DNA of 64,000 nucleotides, taken from contig JAPWFG010000019.1 of assembly GCA_028015205.1 (NCBI GenBank), positions 3,348,001-3,412,000 on the forward strand. The letters are read 5' to 3'. Shown piece by piece: positions 35,501-46,267 of this stretch. Origin of the DNA: Mytilisepta virgata. Its lineage: Eukaryota; Mollusca; Bivalvia; Mytilida; Mytilidae. Numbering within the stretch: position 1 is the stretch's first letter; each line of letters starts with the position of its first letter. The notes below the pieces were generated by a model. It saw only the letters and a list, made by a program, of their open reading frames with translations, made no database searches and was not told the origin of the DNA. The position numbers and the translations under genes are program-made.

Positions 35501-36119
35501 TAATTACAATCAAAACAATTTTAATTTTTATTGAATGTGATTTATTGTCATTGATTAACAAAGTTCATAATATATAAGCACTCATTAAACAATCAACAAT
35601 AATAATACTAATCAAATAATAATCATGATCAAGCACTAACTTATATACTATTTTCTTATAAATGTTTCCATAACTGAGTTCAACCTACTATGTATTCCTT
35701 TGATCCTATTTTAAGTATTGGCTGGGGTAAACCCGTTTATAAAATTGACCAAAGAAGTAGAAGCTTGGGTATGTTAACCTTTATTGGTTTTCTAATTAAT
35801 TTTAATTACAAGAGAATTAGCTTGGGTAACTAAAATATGTAATAATTACTTGTACTTACCTTTCAAAGAATTAAAATTAAATTAATAATTAATAATTGAT
35901 ATTCAAGACATAACTTGGTCGTTATTTTCAGAAAATCGTCACTTTTCCGAACTTGTTTAAAGTTTTATACGTTCACTTAGTTCTTACGCTCTCAGTTATG
36001 ACGATCTCAACTCAATCTTGGCTTCCTATCTTGCCGCGTATTATCCATACGAACTAAGTTTTTTCCAGGATTTTAAGACACAAATCCACTGTGCATATAA
36101 TACACAGCGTTTTACGGTA

Positions 36120-36138
36120 GATATTGGAACACTGTAAC
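36120..36138 (-). mobile_element. Remaining piece of the retroelement fragment
   Basis: GATATTGGAACACTGTAAC matches the reverse complement of 25301-25320 and continues the fragment at 32112-32401. Confidence 0.8.
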
Positions 36139-36476
36139 ACTAAATTCAGCTGTGGCAGCCATCTTGACATTCTGGGTCATAGGACATAATTCTGACAGAG
36201 GACCATTACTGCCAAGTCTGGTTCAAATTGGCCATGTAGTAAATACATATAAGATTTTTGAATTTTTCTATTTTTAGTCACAGCAGCCATGTTGGGGATG
36301 CAAACACAAAATTTTAGAAGGGGGCCATCCAAGGACCATTCAACCAAAGTTTGGTCCCAATTGGCCCAGTGGTTTCAGATGGGAAGATCTTTAAAGGAAA
36401 AGTTTACGCCGGACGACGACGGACGCCAAGTGATGGCAAAAGCTCTCATGGCCTTTTAGGCCAGGTGAGCTAAAAA
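36139..36476 (+). mobile_element. Family F1 element, right part
   Basis: Resumes a core unit (TAAATTCAGCTGTGGCAGCC) and ends with GACGACGACGGACGCC, AAGTGATGGCAAAAGC, and the hairpin TGGCCTTTTAGGCCA with GGTGAGCTAAAAA. Exon 17 of the host gene starts only 14 nt further on. Confidence 0.8.
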
Positions 36477-36489
36477 TGGTATAGCATAC

Positions 36490-36635
36490 TGCTTTGTTGA
36501 ATCAAGAACTTTCAGGTGAATTTCTTCTGCTTCATCTAGTCTCCCAGAATTACACAGCTGACATGCCAAATTGTACAATACAGTATCATTATCGTCTTCT
36601 TTAAATCTTGTTGGGTGAGTTCTTCTACCATTTAT
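36490..36635 (-). CDS. Exon 17: first clear TPR unit
   Basis: 146 nt, residues about 657-705. Acceptor TATTTTTAG, donor CA-GTATGC (phase 2). Contains DTVLYNLACQLCNSGRLDEA then EEIHLKVL, a canonical TPR. The donor lies only 14 nt from the end of an F1 element, so the intron starts almost inside the transposon. Confidence 0.9.
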
Positions 36636-36779
36636 CTAAAAATAATACTTTTAGATCTAGTTTGTCACCTGGTATGTGTTACATTAGCATACATTTTTTT
36701 ATGTATGGATTAATCTTTCTTTTAATAACAAATTCTATTCATATATAAATCTCCTTACAACATTCAAACAAAAAATAAA

Positions 36780-37690
36780 ACACAAGAGGATCCCAAGAGC
36801 CTGTATCACTTACCTGGATTTAATTTGTCATTCAAAAATCATAAAGGGGAATTAAATGACATCATTAAAAACAAAGCCTGACATCCATGCTTTTAGCAAT
36901 GTTTTTCAATAACAGTGACATTATTGATTTATGGTACAGAACCCAGACAAAATTAGAAAGCGGATGGCCTAAGGATCATTCAACATGATTTGATCTAAAT
37001 TGTCCCAGTAGTTTTAAAGCTAGATGAACTAAGATATTTAAACTTAAATTTGTTGATTTTTAGTAACAATGGTACTGGCGGCAATATGTCAGACTTCACA
37101 AATCCTCAGACAAAATTTTGAAAGGGAACCACACAATGATCATTCCATCAATTGCATCAGAAATTTCAGAGATTTTTCTATTATTAGTAATGGTGGCCAT
37201 ATTGGTCAAAAGTCTGACCCTTGGACACAATTTTGAAAGAAGACCATCTAATAACCATTCCATTAAAGTTTGGTCTCAATTTTCTCAGTTATTTCAGAGT
37301 AGAAGATTTTAAAATATTTTTGGAAGATTTTTTTATTTTCAGTTAACAGTGCCCATATAGGTCAGATGTCCAGAACCCAAGAAACAATAATGAAATTGGA
37401 CCACCCAAGGACCATATGATCAAAGATTTTTAATTTTTTCCTGATTGTTCTATTTTCAGTAACAGTGTCATTATAAGTCAAAGGTCAAAGGGGACACCCC
37501 AAGGACCATTCCATTATTTAATTATTTTTTCCTGATTTTTCTATTTTCAGTAACTGCATCGTTATAAGTCAAAGGTCCTAGGACACAATTCTGAAAAACC
37601 ATTCAACCAACTTTGGTTTCAATTGTTCCAGTTCTTTTAGAGGAGAGGATTTTTCAAACTTCTAATCATGAAACATAAGCTCATAAGACA
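36780..37690 (+). mobile_element. Family F1 element, diverged, 3' truncated
   Basis: 5' part ACAAGAGGATCCCAAGAGCC and TCACTTACCTGG, followed by degraded core units (GACCATCTAATAACCATTCC, TTTCAGAGTAGAAGATT). No 3' hairpin before exon 16. Confidence 0.65.
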
Positions 37691-37857
37691 AAATAAAAAG
37701 ATCAGGAAAATTAGTATTTCTACAGGCTTATAAATGGAACAACTTAACAGAAGATATTTTCTCCAAAAATCAAAACAGTGATATGACAAACCCCAGTCCA
37801 AATGTGAAAACACTCTGACACAAAGAATTGGTAATATTTTTATCTGATTATACCTAC

Positions 37858-37956
37858 AGCAATTTTGGCATATTTCTCTGTAAATTTCACAGCTGAATGT
37901 GCAGACACATACTCAATAAGTTCAGATAAACTTCTCAAAAGGTCTGTCTCCAAAAG
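37858..37956 (-). CDS. Exon 16: helical linker before the TPRs
   Basis: 99 nt, 33 codons, residues 624-656, phase 0 at both ends. Acceptor TATTTTGTAG, donor GCT-GTAGGT. Peptide LLETDLLRSLSELIEYVSAH then SAVKFTEKYAKIA, predicted helical. Confidence 0.8.
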
Positions 37957-38965
37957 CTACAAAATATAATTCATTATATTTACACATAGTAACAAACTAA
38001 CTCTTTCAGAAAGTAATGAATTACTTAGCTGACAACTTAAACAAGCACATAAACGTTTTTTGAGAAAAGAAATATTTTATATCTACAAATGAATTTATTT
38101 TTCTTTCTGGAGAGACAGAAACGATTTTAATTAGAATAATACAGAAACTATTGAGGTTAGGTAACAAATCCTTATCCTAAAAGAATCTTGCCTCATTTGC
38201 AGGAAAAGGAGAAAGCTTATTTTTGTCGATCAACACCTTGCACTTCAAGGCATTTTTTTTAGATTTTTTTAGCATTCTTATTATTCATCTCCCAAATTTT
38301 CGATCAAGTACTTGTGAATCTAATGACTTCAAATTTCTGTTGAATTAGTGATAGTCTTAATCGCATCTCTGAAAATGTCAGTAGCAGATTCTGTGAAACG
38401 AGACCGGGAGGGAATCAGTGACTTGCTTTTAAGCATCTTTGAAGTTATGGCATGTAAACTTTAACATAATCTTGAAGGGCCCATTAACCTGAAACATTTC
38501 CACTGCCTTTGAAACGAGCAATTTCTCCTTTTAATCACTGCTTAAGCACATCTGACAACAGATTTACATGTTCAAACATTGACCTACATCTTTCTTTAGA
38601 AACTAAAATTTGTGTTCTTAAAAGCACTTGAAGGGAAATATCTTTTCTTGTCTAAGTGGTCAAGGGCACTGGACATGGTGCTAGTGTCTCAATGGTGTGA
38701 GTTTGAGACCTGCCAAAGGTGTACAAAAATTTGAGAGTATTAAAATCTGTATATATATTAAAAATGTCACTTGTGAGGTCCATAAAACTTTTTGGGTCGG
38801 GCTGATTTTGGGAATTGGCAGAATGGAGCAAACAAATGAATGTTTATTTCAGGCCACAGCTATAATATTAGAACTTACTACAATTCTCCAAACAACCAAG
38901 TTTATAGCTTTTACGTGTCAATAAAACTAAGATTTAAAAAGATACTTAGTTATGGACAGATGTAC

Positions 38966-39125
38966 CAAGAAACCTGGGGTCTGTTCATCTTCCATGAAAT
39001 TGTCTTGAATCCACTGATAAAAATCTATTAGAAGTAGATCTATCTGCTTCATGTACATATCTGAAATATCAGCCCATTTCTGACCAGTTTTATTCCATAA
39101 TTCTATCAAATCAAACATGCAGTCC
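38966..39125 (-). CDS. Exon 15: helical linker
   Basis: 160 nt, residues about 570-623. Acceptor GTTATTTCAG. The donor is TTG-GTACAT, chosen because it gives phase 0 and joins exon 16; an upstream CAG-GTTTCT would put exon 16 out of frame. Peptide DCMFDLIELWNKTGQKWADI and LLLIDFYQWIQDNF. Confidence 0.8.
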
Positions 39126-39706
39126 CTGAAATAACCAGATTTTTAATCTATAAACAGGCCAACTAACTAAAAATTAAATGCACATGTACAGTGTTTAAGG
39201 ATGCTCGCTGGTCATGTTTTGGTCTTTTTGTCAGATTTTTGGAATCCTCGGGTTTTATCCATTTCTTAAAGATGAGATTTTTTGCCCATGAACCCCCACC
39301 TTTTCTTTTATAATTTAATCATATATACCTTAAAATAGTATTTGACAAAATTTTATGAAATCCTTTTTATTTTTTCATACATTTTTGAGAGACTGAAGTT
39401 GTCAATGCAAAGACAATGAAAAATCTAAAGAAAACCTATTTCCTGCAAAATTTCAAGGCCTTATAGCCCTTAAATGAGCACATGAACCTATATTTTTTTC
39501 TTGCTTATTTGTTTACTATTCATATGTTCTCTCAAACTAAAACACCTATTTCAAATCCTATTTATTTCCTACTAGACCAGCAATCATCCTTAAACAAGTG
39601 AGGACAAAAAATATATCTTACATACACTGACCTTGCCACTAGTGTTGTGGTTTGTTCTATAATATGACTTATCTTTAAAAACTATAATTCATCTACATGT
39701 ACCTGT
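39126..39706. other. Intron sequence, nothing recognised
   Basis: AT-rich; a GATGCTCGCTGGTCATGTTT block suggests an old repeat, but no second copy was found in the window. Confidence 0.5.
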
Positions 39707-39720
39707 AACATAATGTTTAC

Positions 39721-39990
39721 AGGGCCTCGTTGGCTGAGTGGTGTAGGTAGTTCATCATGACTACTAATGATCACTAGCCTGTCAACACTGAAGTTGTGAG
39801 TTCAAATCTCACCTGTGGCAGGGTGTGTTTGACTCCGATCTAAATTGACAAGGATTGCCAATTTTCCTACCAAAGGTTGGTGGTTCTCTTTGGGTACTCC
39901 GGCTTCCTCCACCAATAAAAACTGGGTGCTGCAAAATAGCCAAATGTGCTGAAAACAGCATACAACCCCAACTAAACAAACAAACAAACA
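39721..39990 (+). mobile_element. tRNA-derived SINE, copy 2, with target duplication
   Basis: Starts AGGGCCTCGTTGGCTGAGTG (A-box region) and has the B box GAGTTCAAATCTC. A body follows, shared with 5691-5948 (GGATTGCCAATTTTCC, CACCAATAAAAACTGG), and an AAAC tail. It is flanked by the 14-bp duplication AACATAATGTTTAC at 39707-39720 and 39991-40004, so its limits are exact. Confidence 0.92.
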
Positions 39991-40004
39991 AACATAATGT
40001 TTAC

Positions 40005-40917
40005 CCAGGTATTAGCTTTTTGATGACTATTCCATATCATTTCATTTTCGTACAAATATGTATAACTATTAGACCTGCCTTTATTCTTTTATACTAGGAA
40101 ACTACCGTATCCGAAAAAGATAAATAAAATGTTCAAATTTCGTCAACATTAAAAGCTCAAGAAACAAAAAATAGATTGCCACAATTCCCCAAGTTCCGAG
40201 TTGTTCGAAAATATTTACGTATACAGTAGAGCTGTTTCAGCTTTTATTTTTAACTTATATAATGCAGTTGTAAATGTACTATTGTTTGATTGATAGAATT
40301 ACAAAAATTCTTATCAGCATCAAGAATAAAAGTCATAAATCTTTATTTTAATGAAAGCAAAATAATTCTGGAATTAATAAATTTATGACCGAAAAAGTTA
40401 AAAATAGTCGGGTGTCTGACTGGAATTGGAGACGAATGACGAAACATTCGAAACTCATCAATAATTCATTAATCCTCAATCAGTCAAATTCTGATTTGAA
40501 TTGTGTCTATTGCAGTTGCTACGTGATGACGGCCCAAAGAAATCAAGCCCTTACTTTAAGTAGTATAGATATACACAGTAACAGACTGCACTTGAATGTA
40601 TTTCCCTACTTCATGTATAAAACTGAAAGAGGATATGTGATAAATGTCAATGAATAATAACCCTGAAACAGAATTTTGAATGTGCAAAAGATGAGGCAAT
40701 ATCCCATTCAATATATTTGATTCAAGTGGCTCATGCTGCTCAATTCAATGATGAAAAATTCATTTTAGAGTTTGTTCATTTCCTGACTTCAAACTAAAGT
40801 TTCATTAAATTTGCAAGAAAAAGATGTTGTGTACAACACTCTAAAATGACAACTGAATGAATACCGACTGCAGAGGTTGAAAATTGAGAGATAAACCATA
40901 AATTGGATTAAATAATA
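40005..40917. other. Intron sequence, no gene seen
   Basis: AT-rich. The ORF at 40385-40657 (90 codons, plus strand) has no recognisable domain. No repeat of clear family. Confidence 0.5.
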
Positions 40918-42228
40918 CAGTGGAACCTCTGTAAACCGAACAGCTATTGGACCGTATAAATTGGCCGGTTTTCAAATGTGCCGGTTTTGAGAGGTTCAAG
41001 ACTTTACTGAAATATGACTGGAAGTAAATAAATTGAAATATCAAAAGGCATGAAAATTACACAATTACTACATTTACATGTTTTTTTTTCATCAAATGTT
41101 ACTAAATCGTAATCTTTTAGCTTCGATGTTATTTTTTGGTAGCAACAGATTTTAAAAACTGTTATTTAAACAGAGTTTTTCCAGTAAATACCAATGGGTT
41201 TTTGTTTAAAATATGCTTCTCAATAAAGTGAACTAGATGTACTGTGAGCAAAGCTCACAAAGGATACCACCCGCTTTGAACTCCAATTATCTCCCTTGTG
41301 TGATATCAGAAAGCAAAGATTTTTCTTCATGCACATCTCTGGATGATATACTTCCTTTCTGTAAAGTTTCGTTGAAATCCATTGAGCTGTCTAGGAGGAG
41401 TTGCGCTTACGAGGTTCATATATAATGTATAAGCCAAAAAAATAGAAGTCCAATTATCTCCCTTGTGTGATATCGGAAAGCAAAGATTTTTATTCATGCA
41501 CATCTCTGGATGATGTACTTCCTTGCTGTAAAGTTTCATTGAAATCCATTGAGCGGTCTAGGAGGAGTTGCGCTTACGAGGTTCATATATAATGTATAAG
41601 CCAAAAAAAAATAGAAGTCCAATTATCTCCCTTGTGTGATATCGGAAAGCAAAGATTTTTCTTCATGCACATCTGTGGATGATGTACTTCCTTTCTGTAA
41701 AGTTTTGTTGAAATCCATTGAGCGGTCTAGGAGGAGTTGCGCTTACGAGGTTCATATATAATGTATAAGCAAAAAAAAATAGAAGTCCAATTATCTCCCT
41801 TGTGTGAAATCGGAAAGCAAAGATTTTTCTTCATGCACATCTTTGGATTATGTACTTCCTTTCTGTAAAGTTTCGTTGAAATCCACTGAGCGGTCTAGGA
41901 GGAGTTGCGCTTACAAGATATATGGACAGACGGACAGATGGACAGACGGCGCGACGGACAGATGGACGGACAAGGTGATTCCTATATACCCCCCCAAACT
42001 TTGTTTGCGGGGGGTATAATGAGAGTTCGACCGGTTTTTAGAGGTATATTTGACAGGAATATATATGTTTAGGACCGCAAATTGTCTCCAGTATCCAGAA
42101 TTCAGAGTGGCCGGTTTTTGAAGGATTTTCTCACTTGAAAATAAGGGTGAAAATTCCGGACCAGAATAAAGCATTCGCTTTGCAGAGGAATCCGGTTTTC
42201 AGAGGGCCAGTTTAGGGGAGTTCCACTG
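40918..42228. mobile_element. TIR element (Tigger/MITE-like) carrying an F2 insertion
   Basis: Ends CAGTGGAACCTCTGTAAACC and, inverted, TTTAGGGGAGTTCCACTG, flanked by TA on both sides. Internal CCGGTTTTNAGAGG motifs occur near both ends, giving extended inverted subterminal repeats. No transposase. The F2 element at 41237-42019 splits it; without F2 it is about 530 bp. Confidence 0.75.
41237..42019 (+). mobile_element. Family F2 hairpin-ended element with four 168-bp repeats
   Basis: 5' hairpin TGTGAGC-AAA-GCTCACA at 41243-41259, box ATACCACCCGC at 41264-41274. Tandem units start at 41282, 41449, 41618 and 41786 (TCCAATTATCTCCC, TGCACATCT, AAAGTTTCGTTGAAATCC, CTAGGAGGAGTTGCG). A GGACAGACGGACAGATGGAC tract follows, then the 3' hairpin TATACCCCCCCAAAC...GTTTGCGGGGGGTATA ending at 42017. 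Confidence 0.85.
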
Positions 42229-42655
42229 TATTACAGTAAATGAGATTAATGTTGTTTAAGGAAACTTTGTTTTGATTTTCAAAGATTTAATAATAACATC
42301 TATACCATTTTCCAATGAATTTATTCGAAGGAGTAGTAAGATTTAATAGATTATTCAGAAATTTTAAAGCTTTCTTTACATATTTACAATAAAAATCTGG
42401 ATGTGAAATAACCATTGATATTTTCAAACTTTCTGCAACAGGGTATGTTATTGTATAACGATTCGTTATATTGAATTCCTGTAAATTTCATCTAATTTTT
42501 ATGTCTATATTACTGCTTTAATCAGTATACCTTCATTTAAGTCTGTGGTTTTAATGCAAATGATCTGAGTTATGAAAAACAATCTTCATTCATATCTATT
42601 TTAAATCCTATGACATTTATCTGACATGAGAAAAAAGGGAAAATTGAGTACTTAC

Positions 42656-42798
42656 CTCTTTAATACATAAAATATCTTCATATCTAACAGAGCCCTCTGT
42701 AAACCTTTCATATCATCTAATTTTATGTACAGCCATGGAAGTTCATGTGAAATTCTATACTCTAAGATAGGTTCTCTATCAAATATAACTGGTAACTT
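42656..42798 (-). CDS. Exon 14: post-NTPase region with ELPWL motif
   Basis: 143 nt, residues about 523-570. Acceptor AATATTGCAG, donor AG-GTAAGT. Peptide EYRISHELPWLYIKLDDM, then GLQRALLDMKIFYVL. An ELPW motif at this place is known in nephrocystin-3-like proteins, which supports the family call. Confidence 0.88.
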
Positions 42799-43861
42799 CT
42801 GCAATATTAGATTTATATTGAGAAACAGAAGCATTAAATTTTCAAAGATATTTCAATAATTAATAAAAAAATAACCATATCTTAGGCATTTGTTTTGTTT
42901 TTAACCACAGACAATTGTATAGTCTATTGCATGATTTCAATTGTGATAATTCTTATCGTACCTTAGTACAAACTTCAAATTGCACATACATCAAACCACC
43001 ATAAAAATATGACAAAATGTAGGTATTACAATGATCGTTAAAGAATGAATGATTGAACATTGTTTTGTGCTTACTTCCCTTTGTAGATATGTACACATCA
43101 TAATAATATCAAATTAATGATGAGGAATATTATGAATCGAAAGCAACAGCTCAACCGAATTTGTTATCCAGACTCCAACCAGTTTCTTTTCTAATTTCAT
43201 TTTGCTGAACATGCTGCAAATACCAATTATACTTTGGATTTGACCAAAGGGTGTATACTACTGCACACCAAGAACTGAACAAAATTCACATTCTTTGTAT
43301 AAATTGCTTTCATTAATTGTACAAAGCAAGCTACAATGAATAATTTGTTGATCCCAGGAAACCCAAATGTGACAAATATAATATTACCCCGGTATGTATT
43401 TAGTATTGAACAAAAAATTAAACAAGATTTATTGTCTCTAAAGGATGCTCTACTTAGTCCTGGCAGAGAAACAGCAAGGTTTTAAGATTTGTAATCTCAC
43501 CAATTATCTTTCACACTTCAGTGAACAACATGCTGTACTGATGTGGAAATAAATCATTATAAGACTTTTTACTGACAGACAACATATGATTTCAAAACAA
43601 ATCTGCTTTCTTCTTTTAAATCTGAACCTTGTCAATAATCAAATATCTATGATTTCAGGTGTAAAATTAGATTTAATAGGAACTACTGAAAAATTCCCAG
43701 TATAAGCAGTTTATAAAAGAAAATATTCTCAACTTAAACTTTTCTGTAATGAAATCCAAGCACTACAAATTAATACATGTATATCTGTGTAAATCTTAAT
43801 ATACCAAGAAAACTCTAAATATGCTTTGCATTTTAAGGGAATTCTTAATATGAATACAAAC
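42799..43861. other. Intron, nothing recognised
   Basis: AT-rich intron between exons 14 and 13 without obvious repeats, ORFs or RNA-like structures. Confidence 0.55.
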
Positions 43862-43910
43862 CTTCTTTTCACTTTCAAAGTGATTTATCAAATCTAGAAG
43901 ATATGCTTTT
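43862..43910 (-). CDS. Exon 13: short helical exon
   Basis: 49 nt, residues about 506-522. Acceptor TTTTTTGTAG, donor AAG-GTTTGT. Peptide KAYLLDLINHFESEKK continues the segment before ELPW. Too short to stand alone; supported by phase on both sides and by the family order. Confidence 0.8.
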
Positions 43911-44149
43911 CTACAAAAAAGAAGGAAATTATAAATACAATTTGTAAAGAAGTAATTATGTTGACATCACTTTATTCCATATAACTCTTGTTGACCTGAA
44001 TTCTCTACAACAAAACAATTACCCTTAAAACTGTGTTAATTACTCCTAATAACTTAATACGTAATGATTTGTTGAGAAATTTATTATTATAGATATGATA
44101 TAAATCTAAATACATGTATGAATTCCACTAAAACTGGTTATTCTTGCCA

Positions 44150-45113
44150 TCTAAAAGTTACAGTAAAACGTGAGATTTTTCTCTGGGGCCATCTAAAACC
44201 TACAGTAAAAGCGCAAGATTTTTCTCTGGGACCATCTAAAACTTACAGTAAAGTGTGACATTTTTCTCTGGGGCCATCTAAAACCTACTGTCAACTGCGA
44301 GATTTTTCTCTGGGGCCATCTAAATCCTACAGTTAACCATGAGATTTTCTCTGGGGCCATCTAAAACCTACAGTTAACCATGAGATTTTTATCTGGGGTC
44401 ATCTAAAACTTACAGTTAAGTGTGAGATTTTTCTCTGGGGCAATCTAAAACCTACAGCTAACCATGAGATTTTTCTCTGGGGCAATCTAAAACCTACAGT
44501 AAAGCATGAGATTTTTCTCTGAGGCCATCTTAAACTTACAGTAAAGTGTGAGATTTTTCTCTGGGGTCATCTAAAACCTACAGTAAAGCGTGAGATTTTT
44601 ATCTGAGGCCATCTAAAACCAACAGTTAACCATGAGATTTTTCTCTGGGGCAATCTAAAACCTACAGTTAACCATGATATTTTTCTCCGAGACCATCTAA
44701 GACTTACAGTTAAGTGTGAGATTTTTCTCTGGGGTCATCTAAAACCTACAGTAAAGTGTGAGATTTTTATCTATGCCATCTAAAACCAACAGTTAACCAT
44801 GAAATTTTTCTCCGAGACCATCTAAAACTTACAGTTAATTAAGTGTGAGATTTTTCTCTGGGGTCATCTAAAACCTACAGTAATGTGTGAGATTTTTATC
44901 TGAGGCCATCTAAAACCAACAGTTAACCATGAGATTTTTCTCTGGGGCAATCTAAAACCTACAGTTAACCATGAGATTTTTCTCCGAGACAATCTAAAAC
45001 TTACAGTTACGTGCGAGATTTTTCTCTGGGGCAATCTAAAACCTACAGTTAACCGTGAGATTTTTCTCTGGGGCAATCTAAAACCTACAGTAAAATGTGA
45101 GATTTTTCTCTGC
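44150..45113. repeat. 43-bp minisatellite, about 23 units, with higher-order pattern
   Basis: Unit of about 43 bp (GAGATTTTTCTCTGGGG, CATCTAAAACCTACAG). Variants alternate: A (CTGGGGTCAT, CCTACAG), B (TTATCTGAGGCC, CCAACAG), C (TTAACCATGAG, GGGGCAAT), D (CTCCGAGACCAT, CTTACAG). From about 44535 they run A-B-C-D, A-B-D, A-B-C-D. An 83-codon minus-strand ORF across it is a by-product. Located in the intron between exons 13 and 12. Confidence 0.9.
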
Positions 45114-45419
45114 ATTTCAATGTAACTTTATGATGAAGAAAAGCAATAAAATTCATTTATTTGAAATTTGTCACATACATGTGTGGATTACTGTCAAGTA
45201 ATCCATCATATTCTTTCTTACTGTGTGGAAAATGGACACATGGTCATGTTTAATCAGTATATCATATCATATACATGTATTTCATATAAATTATCTTAAT
45301 GCATCTTTATTTCTATTCAGAAAATTTGTAGAGTTAAAAGTATGTGAACTTTGATATTTTCTTGCATTAAAATGAGTTGATTTACTTGATTACTTGGCTT
45401 GTTATTTTTAGCACTATTT

Positions 45420-45870
45420 CTAACTAGCAACTCAGAGGGCTGAGCCTGTATCGCCCACCTGGCAGAAACAAGAATTGCCCATAGTGGCCATGTTTGTCGC
45501 ATGGCCTGGACAAAACGAGAAAACTTTGTAAAAAACCTCCCACAGATGCTTCTTGTCAAGTATAGTTTCATTTGTCCAAGCGGTTTCAGAGAAGAAGATT
45601 TCTTTATATCAACCTATCAGAAACAAGAATTACCCATGGCAGCCATGCTTGTTGTCCAATCAGGATGAAAAAAATTCATTTCATAAAAGACTTTCCATAG
45701 ATGCTTCCTGTCAAATTTGGCTGACAATTTTGGCCAAGTAGTTCCAGAAATTTTTTTTAAAATCAACCAATGAGAATCAAGAATTGCCCATGGTGGCCAT
45801 GTTTGTTGCCCGATTGGGATGAAATGAGGAAAAACCAGCTGACATGGGACCTTATATTGACAACTTTTGT
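45420..45870 (+). mobile_element. Family F1 element, 3' truncated
   Basis: 5' hairpin with CTCAG-AGGG-CTGAG stem, box TATCGCCCACCTGG, and three core units with AAGAATTGCCCATGGTGGCC. No 3' terminus before exon 12. Confidence 0.7.
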
Positions 45871-45930
45871 ACAACTATATATCAATATTTATGTGCTGGT
45901 GAAATAAATTATGACAGTTTTTACTTTTAC

Positions 45931-45993
45931 CGTCTTGATTGTGTCTTTAAATATTTCTTAGATACTGCTTCCTCCAGTTCTGTGAAAGCAAAT
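45931..45993 (-). CDS. Exon 12: helical segment after the NTPase
   Basis: 63 nt, residues about 485-505. Acceptor TTCCTTACAG, donor CG-GTAAAA. Peptide FAFTELEEAVSKKYLKTQS; a segment of this type follows the winged-helix region in nephrocystin-3-like proteins. Confidence 0.82.
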
Positions 45994-46267
45994 CTGTAAG
46001 GAATAAATAATTTCACATTATTTACTTATTCATGTATATTCTATAAATACATGTACATACATATTAAGTACCTCTAACATCTGTAACAATCAATTAAAAC
46101 TTACTGATGTTATTTTCCATTAATAATTATCTAAAATTATTTGCATCAAAACTGTTATATTTCAACTTTTTAAGCTTTGCTGCTATGGAAGCTACTTTTT
46201 CCTACATGCCCATCTACTCAACAAGATACATATGCATCCATTCAGAAGCTGAGATAAGGCCAAATAA

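Larger units (their letters stand above)
32404..36117. mobile_element. Outer pogo/Tigger-like element (deletion derivative) carrying an inner copy
   Basis: Termini CTGTAAAACGGTGTGTATTA and, inverted, TAATACACAGCGTTTTACGG, flanked by TA at 32402-32403 and 36118-36119. Removing 32404-36117 and one TA restores the uninterrupted sequence seen at the paralogous site near 25310-25330. Without the inner element the outer one is about 1.06 kb and has no transposase gene. Confidence 0.85.

Noticed and set aside
38966..39118. Alternative donor CAG-GTTTCT in exon 15
   Set aside because: It would end the exon in phase 1 and put exon 16 out of frame with an early stop; TTG-GTACAT keeps the frame open.
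39802..39991. Two overlapping minus-strand ORFs of about 60 codons
   Set aside because: Both are inside the SINE; the same body gives similar ORFs in the copy at 5691-5948.
40385..40657. 90-codon plus-strand ORF
   Set aside because: Opposite to the host gene, unremarkable composition, no recognisable motif; probably chance.
41282..41940. Regular repeats that could suggest a CRISPR-like array
   Set aside because: Units of 168 bp are contiguous without unique spacers, and the DNA is clearly eukaryotic; the same holds for the 181-, 43- and 27-bp arrays.
44864..45115. 83-codon minus-strand ORF with repeated KISHFTVGFRLPQR
   Set aside because: Product of the 43-bp minisatellite; the frame is closed elsewhere in the same array.
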